DNA from: Opitutia bacterium
GTDB lineage: Bacteria; Verrucomicrobiota; Verrucomicrobiia; Opitutales; Coraliomargaritaceae
DNA length: 10,145 bases
Reading direction: 5' to 3'
NCBI GenBank assembly: GCA_018663485.1
Contig: JABJQI010000125.1
Coordinates: 1-10,145 of the forward strand
Each line of letters opens with the position of its first letter. The first letter of the stretch is position 1. The notes below the pieces were generated by a model, which was not told the origin of the DNA, did not search any database, and saw nothing but the letters and a program-made list of their open reading frames with translations. Positions 1 through 6,174 of this stretch are shown piece after piece. The translations under genes were made by a program, and so were the position numbers.

Positions 1-430
1 CTGGAATTTCGAACGTATCGCCATGCCAGTGTAAAACGCGTAATTTGTCGGGGAGTGGCAGCGAGTCTGGGCAATTCTCACTCGAACGAATCGGGAACCA
101 GCCGATTTCTTTGTCCGCACTTTTGCTGACGGTGGCTCCGAGTGCATGTGCGATCAATTGTGCGCCGAGACACTCGCCAATCACATACTTATCAGCTGCG
201 ATCGCATCACGGATATGGCATTTTTCTTTGGCCAGCCATGGATAGATTGCGTCTTCATGGATGTTCATCGGGCCGCCCATCACGAGCAGCGCATCGAATG
301 TTTCCGCTCCCGGGAGTGGTTGATTTTGGTAGACGGAAACGACTTCGAGATCATGGCCTCGTGATTGTGCCCAGAGTGCAAAGGTGCCTGGGCCTTCGAA
401 TGCGATATGTTTTAAGCAAAGTATTTTCAT
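1..430 (-). CDS. Class I glutamine amidotransferase, GMP-synthase-like (C-terminus beyond window)
   Basis: Reading the minus strand from the ATG at 430-428 gives 143 codons without a stop, running off the left edge. The protein begins MKILCLKHIAFEGPG and carries the hallmarks of a free-standing class I glutamine amidotransferase (GATase1, GMP synthase-like group). VMGGPMNIHED (residues 50-60) is the oxyanion-side loop. GECLGAQ (85-91) is the nucleophile elbow, with Cys87 as the catalytic cysteine. LHWHGDTFEIP (133-143) is typical of this subgroup. The catalytic His-x-Glu pair should lie beyond the window. Such proteins release ammonia from glutamine or act on gamma-glutamyl bonds in the cytoplasm; the acceptor cannot be told from this fragment. 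Family members are usually about 230-250 residues, so roughly 60% is visible. No Shine-Dalgarno motif precedes the start. The gene diverges from the S8 protease gene across an 86-base spacer. The family call is firm; the substrate is unknown. Confidence 0.9.
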   Translation of the reverse strand, partial: MKILCLKHIAFEGPGTFALWAQSRGHDLEVVSVYQNQPLPGAETFDALLVMGGPMNIHEDAIYPWLAKEKCHIRDAIAADKYVIGECLGAQLIAHALGATVSKSADKEIGWFPIRSSENCPDSLPLPDKLRVLHWHGDTFEIP

Positions 431-433
431 GCG

Positions 434-463
434 TTGTAACTTTGTGTCGTTTGAAACTATAAA
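434..463 (+). promoter_or_regulatory. Candidate sigma70-type promoter for the S8 protease gene
   Basis: TTGTAA (434-439, 4 of 6 to the -35 consensus) and TATAAA (458-463, 5 of 6 to the -10 consensus) are separated by 18 bases. Transcription would begin near 470, which suits translation from the ATG at 517 and not from the in-frame ATG at 463, because that codon begins inside the -10 box. The same A/T-rich stretch read on the minus strand contains TATAGT (461-456), which could be a -10 for the divergent amidotransferase, but I see no matching -35. This is a prediction from consensus only. Confidence 0.35.
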
Positions 464-516
464 TGCATTGTGAATCGAGTTTGTTTTTCTCGTTTTTTGC
501 GTTAATTAAAGATGTA

Positions 517-2103
517 ATGAAATTTACTCGTGGATTCCTGATTTGGTGCTTTCTGATGTTTGTCGGTGCATGCATTGGCCTATTCTTATCAAAATGGCAA
601 TCTGGCGAGGTGGGGCAGGGTATTATTACAGATACATTTTCTGGTGAGGTGGTGATTGATTTCCCGGAGATTCGCGAGGGAATATCTGCAACTTGGGATG
701 TCGTTTTTCCTGAGGACGCGATTCCGGCCGAGATGGTGATGCATTTTACCAATCGTAAAGATTATCTGGAGTATTTGAGCACACTGACCGAGGCAGGCTT
801 GGCTCCGCTCGGGCAGATCGATGAGTTACTGGTCGTGCGCATTGGTAAAGATGCGATGTCAGGGCCGAATCCGGGATTGTATGGCGGCGAGGGTAGTTTT
901 TCGTATCGTGTGCAGCGCCCGTTGCCACCAATTGGAGTGGCGCCCGAGCAATATGCGCAGTTGCGTGCATTTGATCAGTCCGCTCGATCCATTGTCGGCG
1001 GTCCAGTTGAAGGGGATGGTTCGGGGGTACTGGTTGGGGTTTTGGATTCAGGTATCGAAGCACATCCACAATTTGATGATGTATATATTGTGCACATTGA
1101 CTTGGCTGGCGGCGGTGTGGCTGGTCCTGGTGCGGCACATGGAACTGCCGTGGCTTCGATCATCACAGGTTCAGAGGGGATCGCTCCCGCAGCAGAACTG
1201 TTAGTGGTTCGCGTTCTAGATGATGAGGGAATGGGCAATAGCTTTCACGTAGTCGAGGGCATCGTTCAGGCGGTGGACCTGGGTGTCGATGTGCTGAACA
1301 TGAGCTTGGGCGTGTATCAAGATACGCAGCTGATGCGCGAGGCGATTCGTTATGCAGAAGATCATGACGTGATCATGGTCGCTGCCGCTGGCAACGATGG
1401 TTATACGCAGATGCCATATCCTGCCGCATATCCGCAGGTGCTCTCGGTGACTGCAGTGGATAGCATTGGGCGACAGGCGCTCTTTCCGAATCAATCCAGT
1501 TCGATCGATTTCGCTGCGCCAGGCGTCGGCGTGCTAGCTGCCAAAGAAAATGGCGGTACGATGTTGTTTTCCGGCACATCCGCTGCCGCTCCTTTTGTGA
1601 CTGGCACATTGGCTTCGATCCTTTCGTCGGAGACTGCGCGTAGTCACCAGGAAGTGGTCGATTTGATGAGACGCACTCTCGACGAGGCCGGTGCACCAGG
1701 TGTCGATCCAGTCTATGGCGCAGGTGTGGTCAATTGGGATCGATTACGCGAGCGTGACACTGCTGCGATCCTGGATGTGGCGCTCGCTGAAATATACCTG
1801 CCTGCTGATGCGTTGCCCGGGACCACGATGCCGGTCGAGGTAATCGTGCAAAACCGTGGCACGTCTTGGCTGACGTCTTCCACGTTGACGGTTATTGTGG
1901 GCGAAGGAGAGCCAGTCGATTTTACCATCGGCACACTTGGTCCTGGCCAAACGACAACTCGAAAAGTTTATACCCAGGTGCCTTCGATAGATTCCTCAGA
2001 CAGCCTGAACATCGCTGCTCAGGTCGTAACGGAAGAGCCGCTGGACGATGTGCGCTTGGATAATAACACCAAGGCGGTCTTTTTTCGGCCGATTCAAAAG
2101 TAA
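517..2103 (+). CDS. Exported or membrane-anchored subtilisin-like serine protease (S8) with C-terminal CARDB-like domain
   Basis: A 528-residue S8 (subtilase) peptidase. I chose the ATG at 517 over the in-frame ATG at 463 because it starts directly at a signal/anchor segment (MKFTRGFLIWCFLMFVGACIG) and because a candidate promoter overlaps the earlier ATG. Residues about 60-120 look like a propeptide ending in LLVVRIG. The catalytic triad is intact: Asp177 in VGVLDSGIE, His208 in HGTAVAS and Ser355 in FSGTSAAAP; the oxyanion Asn293 lies in AAAGNDG. After the catalytic domain (about 165-405) comes a region of about 105 residues, starting near 418, with IVQNRGTSWLTSSTLTV and ending in DNNTK. 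This resembles the CARDB immunoglobulin-like adhesion fold. No obvious sorting signal follows it. The likely role is extracytoplasmic protein degradation, with the tail helping to bind substrate or surface (inference). The gene stands alone and converges with yheT, leaving 20 bases between stops. Confidence 0.93.
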   Translation: MKFTRGFLIWCFLMFVGACIGLFLSKWQSGEVGQGIITDTFSGEVVIDFPEIREGISATWDVVFPEDAIPAEMVMHFTNRKDYLEYLSTLTEAGLAPLGQIDELLVVRIGKDAMSGPNPGLYGGEGSFSYRVQRPLPPIGVAPEQYAQLRAFDQSARSIVGGPVEGDGSGVLVGVLDSGIEAHPQFDDVYIVHIDLAGGGVAGPGAAHGTAVASIITGSEGIAPAAELLVVRVLDDEGMGNSFHVVEGIVQAVDLGVDVLNMSLGVYQDTQLMREAIRYAEDHDVIMVAAAGNDGYTQMPYPAAYPQVLSVTAVDSIGRQALFPNQSSSIDFAAPGVGVLAAKENGGTMLFSGTSAAAPFVTGTLASILSSETARSHQEVVDLMRRTLDEAGAPGVDPVYGAGVVNWDRLRERDTAAILDVALAEIYLPADALPGTTMPVEVIVQNRGTSWLTSSTLTVIVGEGEPVDFTIGTLGPGQTTTRKVYTQVPSIDSSDSLNIAAQVVTEEPLDDVRLDNNTKAVFFRPIQK

Positions 2104-2123
2104 TCGCCGATCGCCGATTGGTA

Positions 2124-3101
2124 TTATTTCGAGAGTGCCGTTTCTAGAAATTCGACTGTACGCTGCTCGGACCAGTAAGACCCATTCTGGTTGAATTGAA
2201 CAAAGCCGATGTGGCCACCTTGTTTAGGCATTTCTAAATGAAACGATGCGCTGTTCTTGGCTTTGTCTATCGGATAGCAGCTCGGCGTTAGAAACGGATC
2301 GTCTTGCGCATTAATTAGCAGCGTTGGGATGGCAATGTCCTGTAGCTTTGTGGTGCAACTGCATTGCTGCCAATAATCGTCGGCGCTTTTGAAGCCATGA
2401 ATCGGTGCTGTGTAGGCGCCGTCGAATTCTCGAAAGGTGCGCATTTGATCAAGTCCGTCATCGATAATTTTGCCTGGAAAGCGTTGCATCTTTTCACGTA
2501 CTTTGCCGCGGAGTGATTTGAGGAAGCGCCGCATGTAGAGCCGGTTGCTAATATGTTCGAGCCGCTCCGAGCTACTGGCCAGATCGCACGGCACGGAAAG
2601 TGCGACTGCAGCTTGTATGCGGGGGTCGAGCTGCATCGCAGTGTCACCCAGTAATTTTAGCATGAGATTGCCGCCGAGACTAAAGCCCACTAGAGCGACT
2701 TTTTCGAATGATGCCGTCCGTGCAGTATGCTCAATCACAGTCTGCAGATCATCGATCGCGCCGCTATGGTAAGAGCGTATTCGGTGGTTGGGCACGCCGC
2801 TGCAGTTGCGCAAGTTCCAAGTTAGCACGCTCCATCCTGCTGTAGCCAATGCGCGCGCCATGCCCTGTAAGTAGGCCGCGTGTGCGCTCCCTTCGAGCCC
2901 ATGCGTGAGAATTGCTAAACGAGTGGAGTGCGGGGCCTTGGTCCAGATTAAATCCAAGAAATCGCCATCAGGTGTCGTGATCCGCTCATGCTCGGTTGTG
3001 ATGAGTGGAACCTTGCGGAAGAGTGCGGGGTAGAGAGTTTGTAAATGCCCATTAAAGAGTCCGAAGGGGGCATGGTAGCTAGACTGTTCGATGAGTGGCA
3101 T
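2124..3101 (-). CDS. yheT: YheT-family alpha/beta hydrolase
   Basis: A 325-residue protein, full length for the YheT / AB-hydrolase-1 subfamily. The N-terminal family signature FGLFNGHLQTLYPALFRKVP (13-32) is clear. LTHGLEGSAHAAYLQGMARA (65-84) holds the oxyanion loop. GFSLGGN (139-145) is the nucleophile elbow with Ser141. NAQDDPF (264-270) supplies the acidic residue and GGHIGF (295-300) the catalytic His297. It is predicted to be a cytoplasmic or membrane-associated serine esterase; the physiological substrate of YheT proteins is not well defined. The start is the ATG at 3101-3099, just before the conserved region; no Shine-Dalgarno is visible. The gene converges with the protease gene and diverges from pxpB. 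The distance to pxpB suggests separate promoters within 3102-3306. Confidence 0.94.
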   Translation of the reverse strand: MPLIEQSSYHAPFGLFNGHLQTLYPALFRKVPLITTEHERITTPDGDFLDLIWTKAPHSTRLAILTHGLEGSAHAAYLQGMARALATAGWSVLTWNLRNCSGVPNHRIRSYHSGAIDDLQTVIEHTARTASFEKVALVGFSLGGNLMLKLLGDTAMQLDPRIQAAVALSVPCDLASSSERLEHISNRLYMRRFLKSLRGKVREKMQRFPGKIIDDGLDQMRTFREFDGAYTAPIHGFKSADDYWQQCSCTTKLQDIAIPTLLINAQDDPFLTPSCYPIDKAKNSASFHLEMPKQGGHIGFVQFNQNGSYWSEQRTVEFLETALSK

Positions 3102-3124
3102 GTGGGAAGTAGTTTACAGACTCA

Positions 3125-3174
3125 GTTGCGCCTGTGAATCTTAGAGTGTAATTAACCAATAAACGGTTGCGCCT
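3125..3174. repeat. Direct repeat GTTGCGCCT in the yheT-pxpB spacer
   Basis: The 9-base word GTTGCGCCT occurs at 3125-3133 and again at 3166-3174, starts 41 bases apart (about four helical turns). Between and overlapping the copies lies AACC...GGTT (3154-3157 / 3165-3168), a short inverted repeat. The arrangement could be a paired binding site for a regulator of pxpB or yheT. It is short enough to be chance. Confidence 0.25.
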
Positions 3175-3306
3175 ATTCTCGATGCTAAGCGTTGAGTGCT
3201 AATCATATATTCATGAGTGGTCGCGAGTTGCTGCGCCATCTACAGATTTCCGTCGGTAACCGATTTCGATTCCGTTCTGTGCTGCGGCCACTATGGTCGG
3301 TGCTTG

Positions 3307-3975
3307 ATGGCTCAGAAAACTAATAGCAGATTGTTTCAGGGTGCGCGTATTCGACCGTATGGAGAGCGCGGTTATTTGCTGGATCAGTTAAGCATATCGA
3401 AGCGGTTTGTGATCGAGCAAGCGTTGTCAATGACTCCACCCGATGGTTTTGATGAATACGTCATAGGTGCTGACAATCTTTTGATACTGTTTCAGTGGCC
3501 TGAATCTGAAGGCTTGTTGCATGAATGGCTGTCTGGTTTGCAGTGTCAAATACTGGACGGTTCAAATCATTCGCGACGGATCGAAGTGCCTGTGCGCTAT
3601 GACGGCCCAGATCTAGCAACGGTGGCAGTCGCGACTGGTTTGAGTGAAGCAGAGGTCGTTGCGATTCATTCGGCGCCGGAGTATCGAGTGCGGATGATGG
3701 GGTTCGCGCCGGGCTTTCCCTATTTGGATGGGCTGGATGAACGTTTGCACTTGGAGCGCAAGGCTTCGCCGCGTGATCGAATCGAGCCGGGGTCCGTTGC
3801 CATCGGTGGCAGTCATGCGGGAATCTATTCGGTGGCCAGTCCTGGAGGGTGGCACTTGTTGGGTCGAACTGATTTTCCGTTGTTTCAAGCTGAACAGGCG
3901 CGTGGCACCGTGAGTGATGCACGCCAGGTCTTTGCGTTGGCCGCAGGGGATACAGTTAAATTTTTGGTGATCTAG
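3307..3975 (+). CDS. pxpB: 5-oxoprolinase subunit PxpB (KipI / AHS1 family)
   Basis: A 222-residue protein of the CT_C_D / AHS1 (allophanate hydrolase subunit 1-like) family, formerly KipI/YbgJ. With PxpC and PxpA it forms the ATP-dependent 5-oxoprolinase that opens 5-oxoproline to glutamate in the cytoplasm. The region begins with RIRPYGERGYLL (14-25). The signature GFAPGFPYLDGLD (132-144) is intact, and it is followed by PGSVAIGGSHAGIY (161-174) and SPGGWHLLGRT (178-188), all diagnostic. The frame is open upstream to a GTG at 3217, but the extra 30 residues are unlike the family, so I place the start at the ATG at 3307; the 222-residue length then fits usual members (about 220-240). The gene ends one base before pxpC, so the two are surely cotranscribed. 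A TATATT at 3206-3211 could be a -10 element, but no good -35 pairs with it. Confidence 0.94.
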   Translation: MAQKTNSRLFQGARIRPYGERGYLLDQLSISKRFVIEQALSMTPPDGFDEYVIGADNLLILFQWPESEGLLHEWLSGLQCQILDGSNHSRRIEVPVRYDGPDLATVAVATGLSEAEVVAIHSAPEYRVRMMGFAPGFPYLDGLDERLHLERKASPRDRIEPGSVAIGGSHAGIYSVASPGGWHLLGRTDFPLFQAEQARGTVSDARQVFALAAGDTVKFLVI

Positions 3976-3976
3976 T

Positions 3977-4831
3977 ATGCCTGTGATTGAAATCATATCC
4001 ACGGGAGTTGGGCTCTCGGTTCAGGATTACGGCCGCCCCGGGTGGCGCCGTTTTGGCGTGCCTCCAGGCGGAGTGATGGATCGTAGTTCGGCTGCGGCGG
4101 CGAATCGATTACTGGGTAATCGTGCAGATGCGCCCGTGCTGGAGGTTTTGATGCAAGGTGCGAAGTTGCGCGTTTTGGAAGATACATGGATTGCAATTGC
4201 AGGTGCTGATTTAGGCTGTGCGATTGCTCCATGGACGGCGTGCGCGGTCTCTGCCGGTACGGTACTGCAGTTTCCAATGAATCGATCAGGTTTGTGGGCT
4301 TACGTTGCGGTGCCGGGAGGATTTGATGCAGATCGATGGTTCGGCAGTGCTTCGGTCGATTCACGTAATGGATTGGGAAGGCCCTTAGAGCGTGGAGTTC
4401 AATTGTCAGCAGTGACGTCCGCGTCGTCGTTTAAATATGAGCGGGTGGGGCGGCGCGTGCTCGCGGCTGAATTACAACGCGATTTCTCAAGACCGATGGA
4501 GTTCGAGTTATTGCCGGGGCCGCAGTTTGATTTGTTTTCGTCTCAAGCACGTGCCGATCTCGTGTCGTCAGAGTGGACTGTGTCGCCGCGTTCGGATCGG
4601 ACTGGCTTTCGCCTAGAAGGACCAGCGCTTAATGTGCCTGATTCAATTCGTAGCGAGCCAGTGCTACCGGGGAGCGTTCAAATTCCAGGGAGTGGCCTGC
4701 CGATTGTGACCATGGTCGACGGCCCGACGGTTGGCGGCTATGCGAAAATTGCGATTCTACGAGAAGCAGATTTGGATTGGTTGGCACAATGCCGACCGGG
4801 AACGAAAATAGGATTTAACTTATGTAGTTAG
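3977..4831 (+). CDS. pxpC: 5-oxoprolinase subunit PxpC (KipA / AHS2 family)
   Basis: A 284-residue protein of the AHS2 (allophanate hydrolase subunit 2-like, biotin-dependent carboxyltransferase-like) family, formerly KipA/YbgK. It begins with the family block GVGLSVQDYGRPGWRRFGVP (10-29), then GGVMD (31-35) and NRLLGN (43-48); near the end PTVGGYAKIAILR (250-262) matches the conserved TGGYPxIA-type motif. At 284 residues it is slightly short of many members (about 300-330), but both ends are conserved, so it looks intact. It starts one base after the pxpB stop, with GGTGA (3966-3970) six bases upstream as a plausible ribosome site inside the end of pxpB. It works as the partner of PxpB. The PxpA gene that normally accompanies it lies about 4.5 kb further on. 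Confidence 0.94.
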   Translation: MPVIEIISTGVGLSVQDYGRPGWRRFGVPPGGVMDRSSAAAANRLLGNRADAPVLEVLMQGAKLRVLEDTWIAIAGADLGCAIAPWTACAVSAGTVLQFPMNRSGLWAYVAVPGGFDADRWFGSASVDSRNGLGRPLERGVQLSAVTSASSFKYERVGRRVLAAELQRDFSRPMEFELLPGPQFDLFSSQARADLVSSEWTVSPRSDRTGFRLEGPALNVPDSIRSEPVLPGSVQIPGSGLPIVTMVDGPTVGGYAKIAILREADLDWLAQCRPGTKIGFNLCS

Positions 4832-4856
4832 AGATTGCGGTGAGGGCTTCGCGTCA

Positions 4857-4911
4857 GGGCTGTCGCTTGATTAAATCTCACAATTAAAAAGTAGCGAAAG
4901 GGCCCTTTTTT
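4857..4911 (+). terminator. Candidate intrinsic terminator after pxpBC
   Basis: GGGC (4857-4860) and TCGCT (4863-4867) can pair with AGCGA (4893-4897) and GCCC (4902-4905), separated by a small internal loop, and a run of six T (4906-4911) follows at once. The apical loop is long (about 25 bases), which weakens the call. The position, 26 bases after the pxpC stop and before the convergent RRM gene, is right. The end of the structure includes a perfect 12-base palindrome AAAGGGCCCTTT (4897-4908), which has no loop and would not make a terminator hairpin alone. Confidence 0.4.
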
Positions 4912-4977
4912 GTCCCATCAATTGTTAGATTTGTCTCCCTGCTGAGGCCAGAGATGTTTATGCAAAACGGCGCTACC

Positions 4978-5271
4978 CTATGGCCGGTCTCGATTTGAAG
5001 ACTCGTCACTTGAATTACGATGCTTTTCCTGTTGAGTCTCAGCCTTCTTCACGCGGATCTTCAGGCCGTTAACAGTTTTGTTATTTAGGTTTTTAACGGC
5101 AGCTTTAGCTTCACCAGGTTTTTGCATTTCAATAAAACCAAAACCTTTAGACGTTCCACTCTTTTGATCCATTACCAAACTGCATTTTTGAACAGTGCCA
5201 AATTCTTGAAACAACTTTTCAAGTTCTGCTGCTGTAGTAAGTCGATTCAGATTGCGTATTAATAATTTCAT
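4978..5271 (-). CDS. Small RRM-domain RNA-binding protein
   Basis: A 97-residue protein consisting of a single RNA recognition motif plus a short polar tail. The RNP2 strand is LLIRNL (3-8) and RNP1 is KGFGFIEM (42-49), with the aromatic residues at 44 and 46 that stack on RNA bases. The beta-alpha-beta order continues with GEAKAAVKNLN (53-63) and ends in NGLKIRVKKAE. Residues after about 78 are charged and probably disordered (HRNSSDESSNRDRP). Such single-RRM proteins are widespread in cyanobacteria, Proteobacteria and Verrucomicrobiota. They bind single-stranded RNA and are often linked to cold response or mRNA handling; a specific role here is not shown. The gene is visibly AT-richer than pxpBC. 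It has its own 289-base upstream spacer, so it is probably transcribed separately from yehS. No clear Shine-Dalgarno is seen. Confidence 0.93.
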   Translation of the reverse strand: MKLLIRNLNRLTTAAELEKLFQEFGTVQKCSLVMDQKSGTSKGFGFIEMQKPGEAKAAVKNLNNKTVNGLKIRVKKAETQQEKHRNSSDESSNRDRP

Positions 5272-5560
5272 AGTTGTCCCGGTCAGGTTTGTTAAAGAAT
5301 CATAAGCTTTGATTTACTCAATAAAGTCGAGACGTATCGATGGAGTGAAATTGGGATATTCTTCTGCCTCATTATCCACCAGAATTAACTGATCTCCTCG
5401 ATCTTTCGACCCCGTTGTATCCTCATCTGAAGATCTGTGGTTTGATCACGCAAAGGCACTCAAAAGGCAAATTCTATACAGCTGTCCTAGTTTTGCGGCT
5501 GTCCGTCTTGAGCGAAGCGGATATTAGAGATTTTGATCATTTCTTTAGTCTTTTCAAAAT
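5272..5560. other. Non-coding spacer between yehS and the RRM gene
   Basis: These 289 bases carry no credible gene on either strand. The stretch is the upstream region of the minus-strand RRM gene and probably holds its promoter; TATGAT (minus strand, near 5302-5307) resembles a -10 box, but I find no well-spaced -35. It also contains the inverted repeat at the yehS end and a GGACAGC word repeated on the minus strand. A long structured 5' leader, as in cold-shock mRNAs, is possible but not demonstrated. Confidence 0.4.
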
Positions 5561-5562
5561 CT
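5528..5562 (-). repeat. Perfect 9-bp inverted repeat at the yehS 3' end
   Basis: AGATTTTGA (5528-5536) and TCAAAATCT (5554-5562) are exact reverse complements around a 17-base loop. The right arm overlaps the yehS stop codon. The stem is AT-rich and no T tract follows on the minus strand, so it is a poor intrinsic terminator. It may protect the 3' end of the yehS mRNA or be a protein-binding site. Confidence 0.4.
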
Positions 5563-6034
5563 ATTGAGCTTCGTTTGAGCGAAACCGATGAGTGAGTCCT
5601 TTGAGGAAATTACGCAGGAACTGATCACCGCACTTCATGAAATGTTTGTGGGACGGTGCCCGGAAGAGGGAGCTTAGTTCGCTCTTAGAAATGCGCAGTC
5701 CTACGCTTTCTATGGTGGCAATGAGATCAGTATCTCTCATATCAAAGGCAATACGCAATTTCCTTAGGATCGTGTTGTTATCGATGGTTGAAGTGGGGGA
5801 TTTTTTAGCGGGTCCATCGCTCGGTCCGCGACGTTGTAGAATCAGTCCATCTAAAAATGCGTGAATGGTTTTCGCGGGGCATCCGAGATATCCTTCATCT
5901 TCTTCGTTTTTGAGGAGATTCACCACATCGAGAATAGTCAGTTCTACGCCACCTGATTGGATCATCTGCAGCACTTCTTTGTTTTTAATTTCTAGCGTGT
6001 AGCGCACGCTTTTCATCACTTCGTTATTCGTCAT
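5561..6034 (-). CDS. yehS: YehS-family protein (DUF1456, two tandem domains)
   Basis: A 157-residue protein that matches the DUF1456 / YehS family over its whole length (E. coli YehS is about 156 residues). It contains two copies of the same roughly 68-residue unit. The first runs from NNEVMKSVRYTLEI (3-16) to AFLDGLILQRRG (59-70). The second runs from NNTILRKLRIAFDM (86-99) through SELSSLFR (118-125) and CGDQFLRNFL (135-144) to GLTHRFR (146-152). The units are joined by a short Pro/Ser/Lys linker. The fold is predicted to be all helical. The molecular function of the family is not established, so none is assigned. The start at 6034 places the first NN motif at residues 3-4, as in the family. 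The gene lies 140 bases downstream of the lacI-type gene on the same strand and may have its own promoter in that AT-rich gap. The family is best known from Gammaproteobacteria. Confidence 0.92.
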   Translation of the reverse strand: MTNNEVMKSVRYTLEIKNKEVLQMIQSGGVELTILDVVNLLKNEEDEGYLGCPAKTIHAFLDGLILQRRGPSDGPAKKSPTSTIDNNTILRKLRIAFDMRDTDLIATIESVGLRISKSELSSLFRAPSHKHFMKCGDQFLRNFLKGLTHRFRSNEAQ

Positions 6035-6174
6035 GCTGTACTTAGTGATTGAATTAGATTAAAATCGGCGGAATTGAGGCTATCGAAAATATTAATTCTC
6101 GGTATTAAAATACTTTTTCTGCTAAGCCCTCCTGAAATAGGGAAATCAGTAATGAATCATCGAGGCCTCACGCC

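Noticed and set aside
463..516. Extended N-terminus of the S8 protease from ATG 463
   Set aside because: It would put 18 residues ahead of a normal signal/anchor segment and overlaps a candidate promoter; ATG 517 fits better.
4897..4908. Perfect palindrome AAAGGGCCCTTT
   Set aside because: It has no loop, so it cannot form a hairpin alone. Palindromes of this kind occur by chance, and I only use the T run beside it in the terminator call.
5508..5587. Word TTGAGCGAA repeated at 5508 and 5575
   Set aside because: The second copy lies in yehS coding sequence and the similarity does not extend, so it is probably chance.
6102..6118. GTATT-AA-AATAC followed by five T on the plus strand
   Set aside because: The stem is only five A/T-rich pairs with a two-base centre, too weak for a terminator, and no plus-strand gene ends there.
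6127..6135. Perfect Shine-Dalgarno-like TCAGGAGGG on the minus strand
   Set aside because: No ATG, GTG or TTG follows at usable spacing, and the yehS start is about 90 bases away, so it does not mark a gene start.
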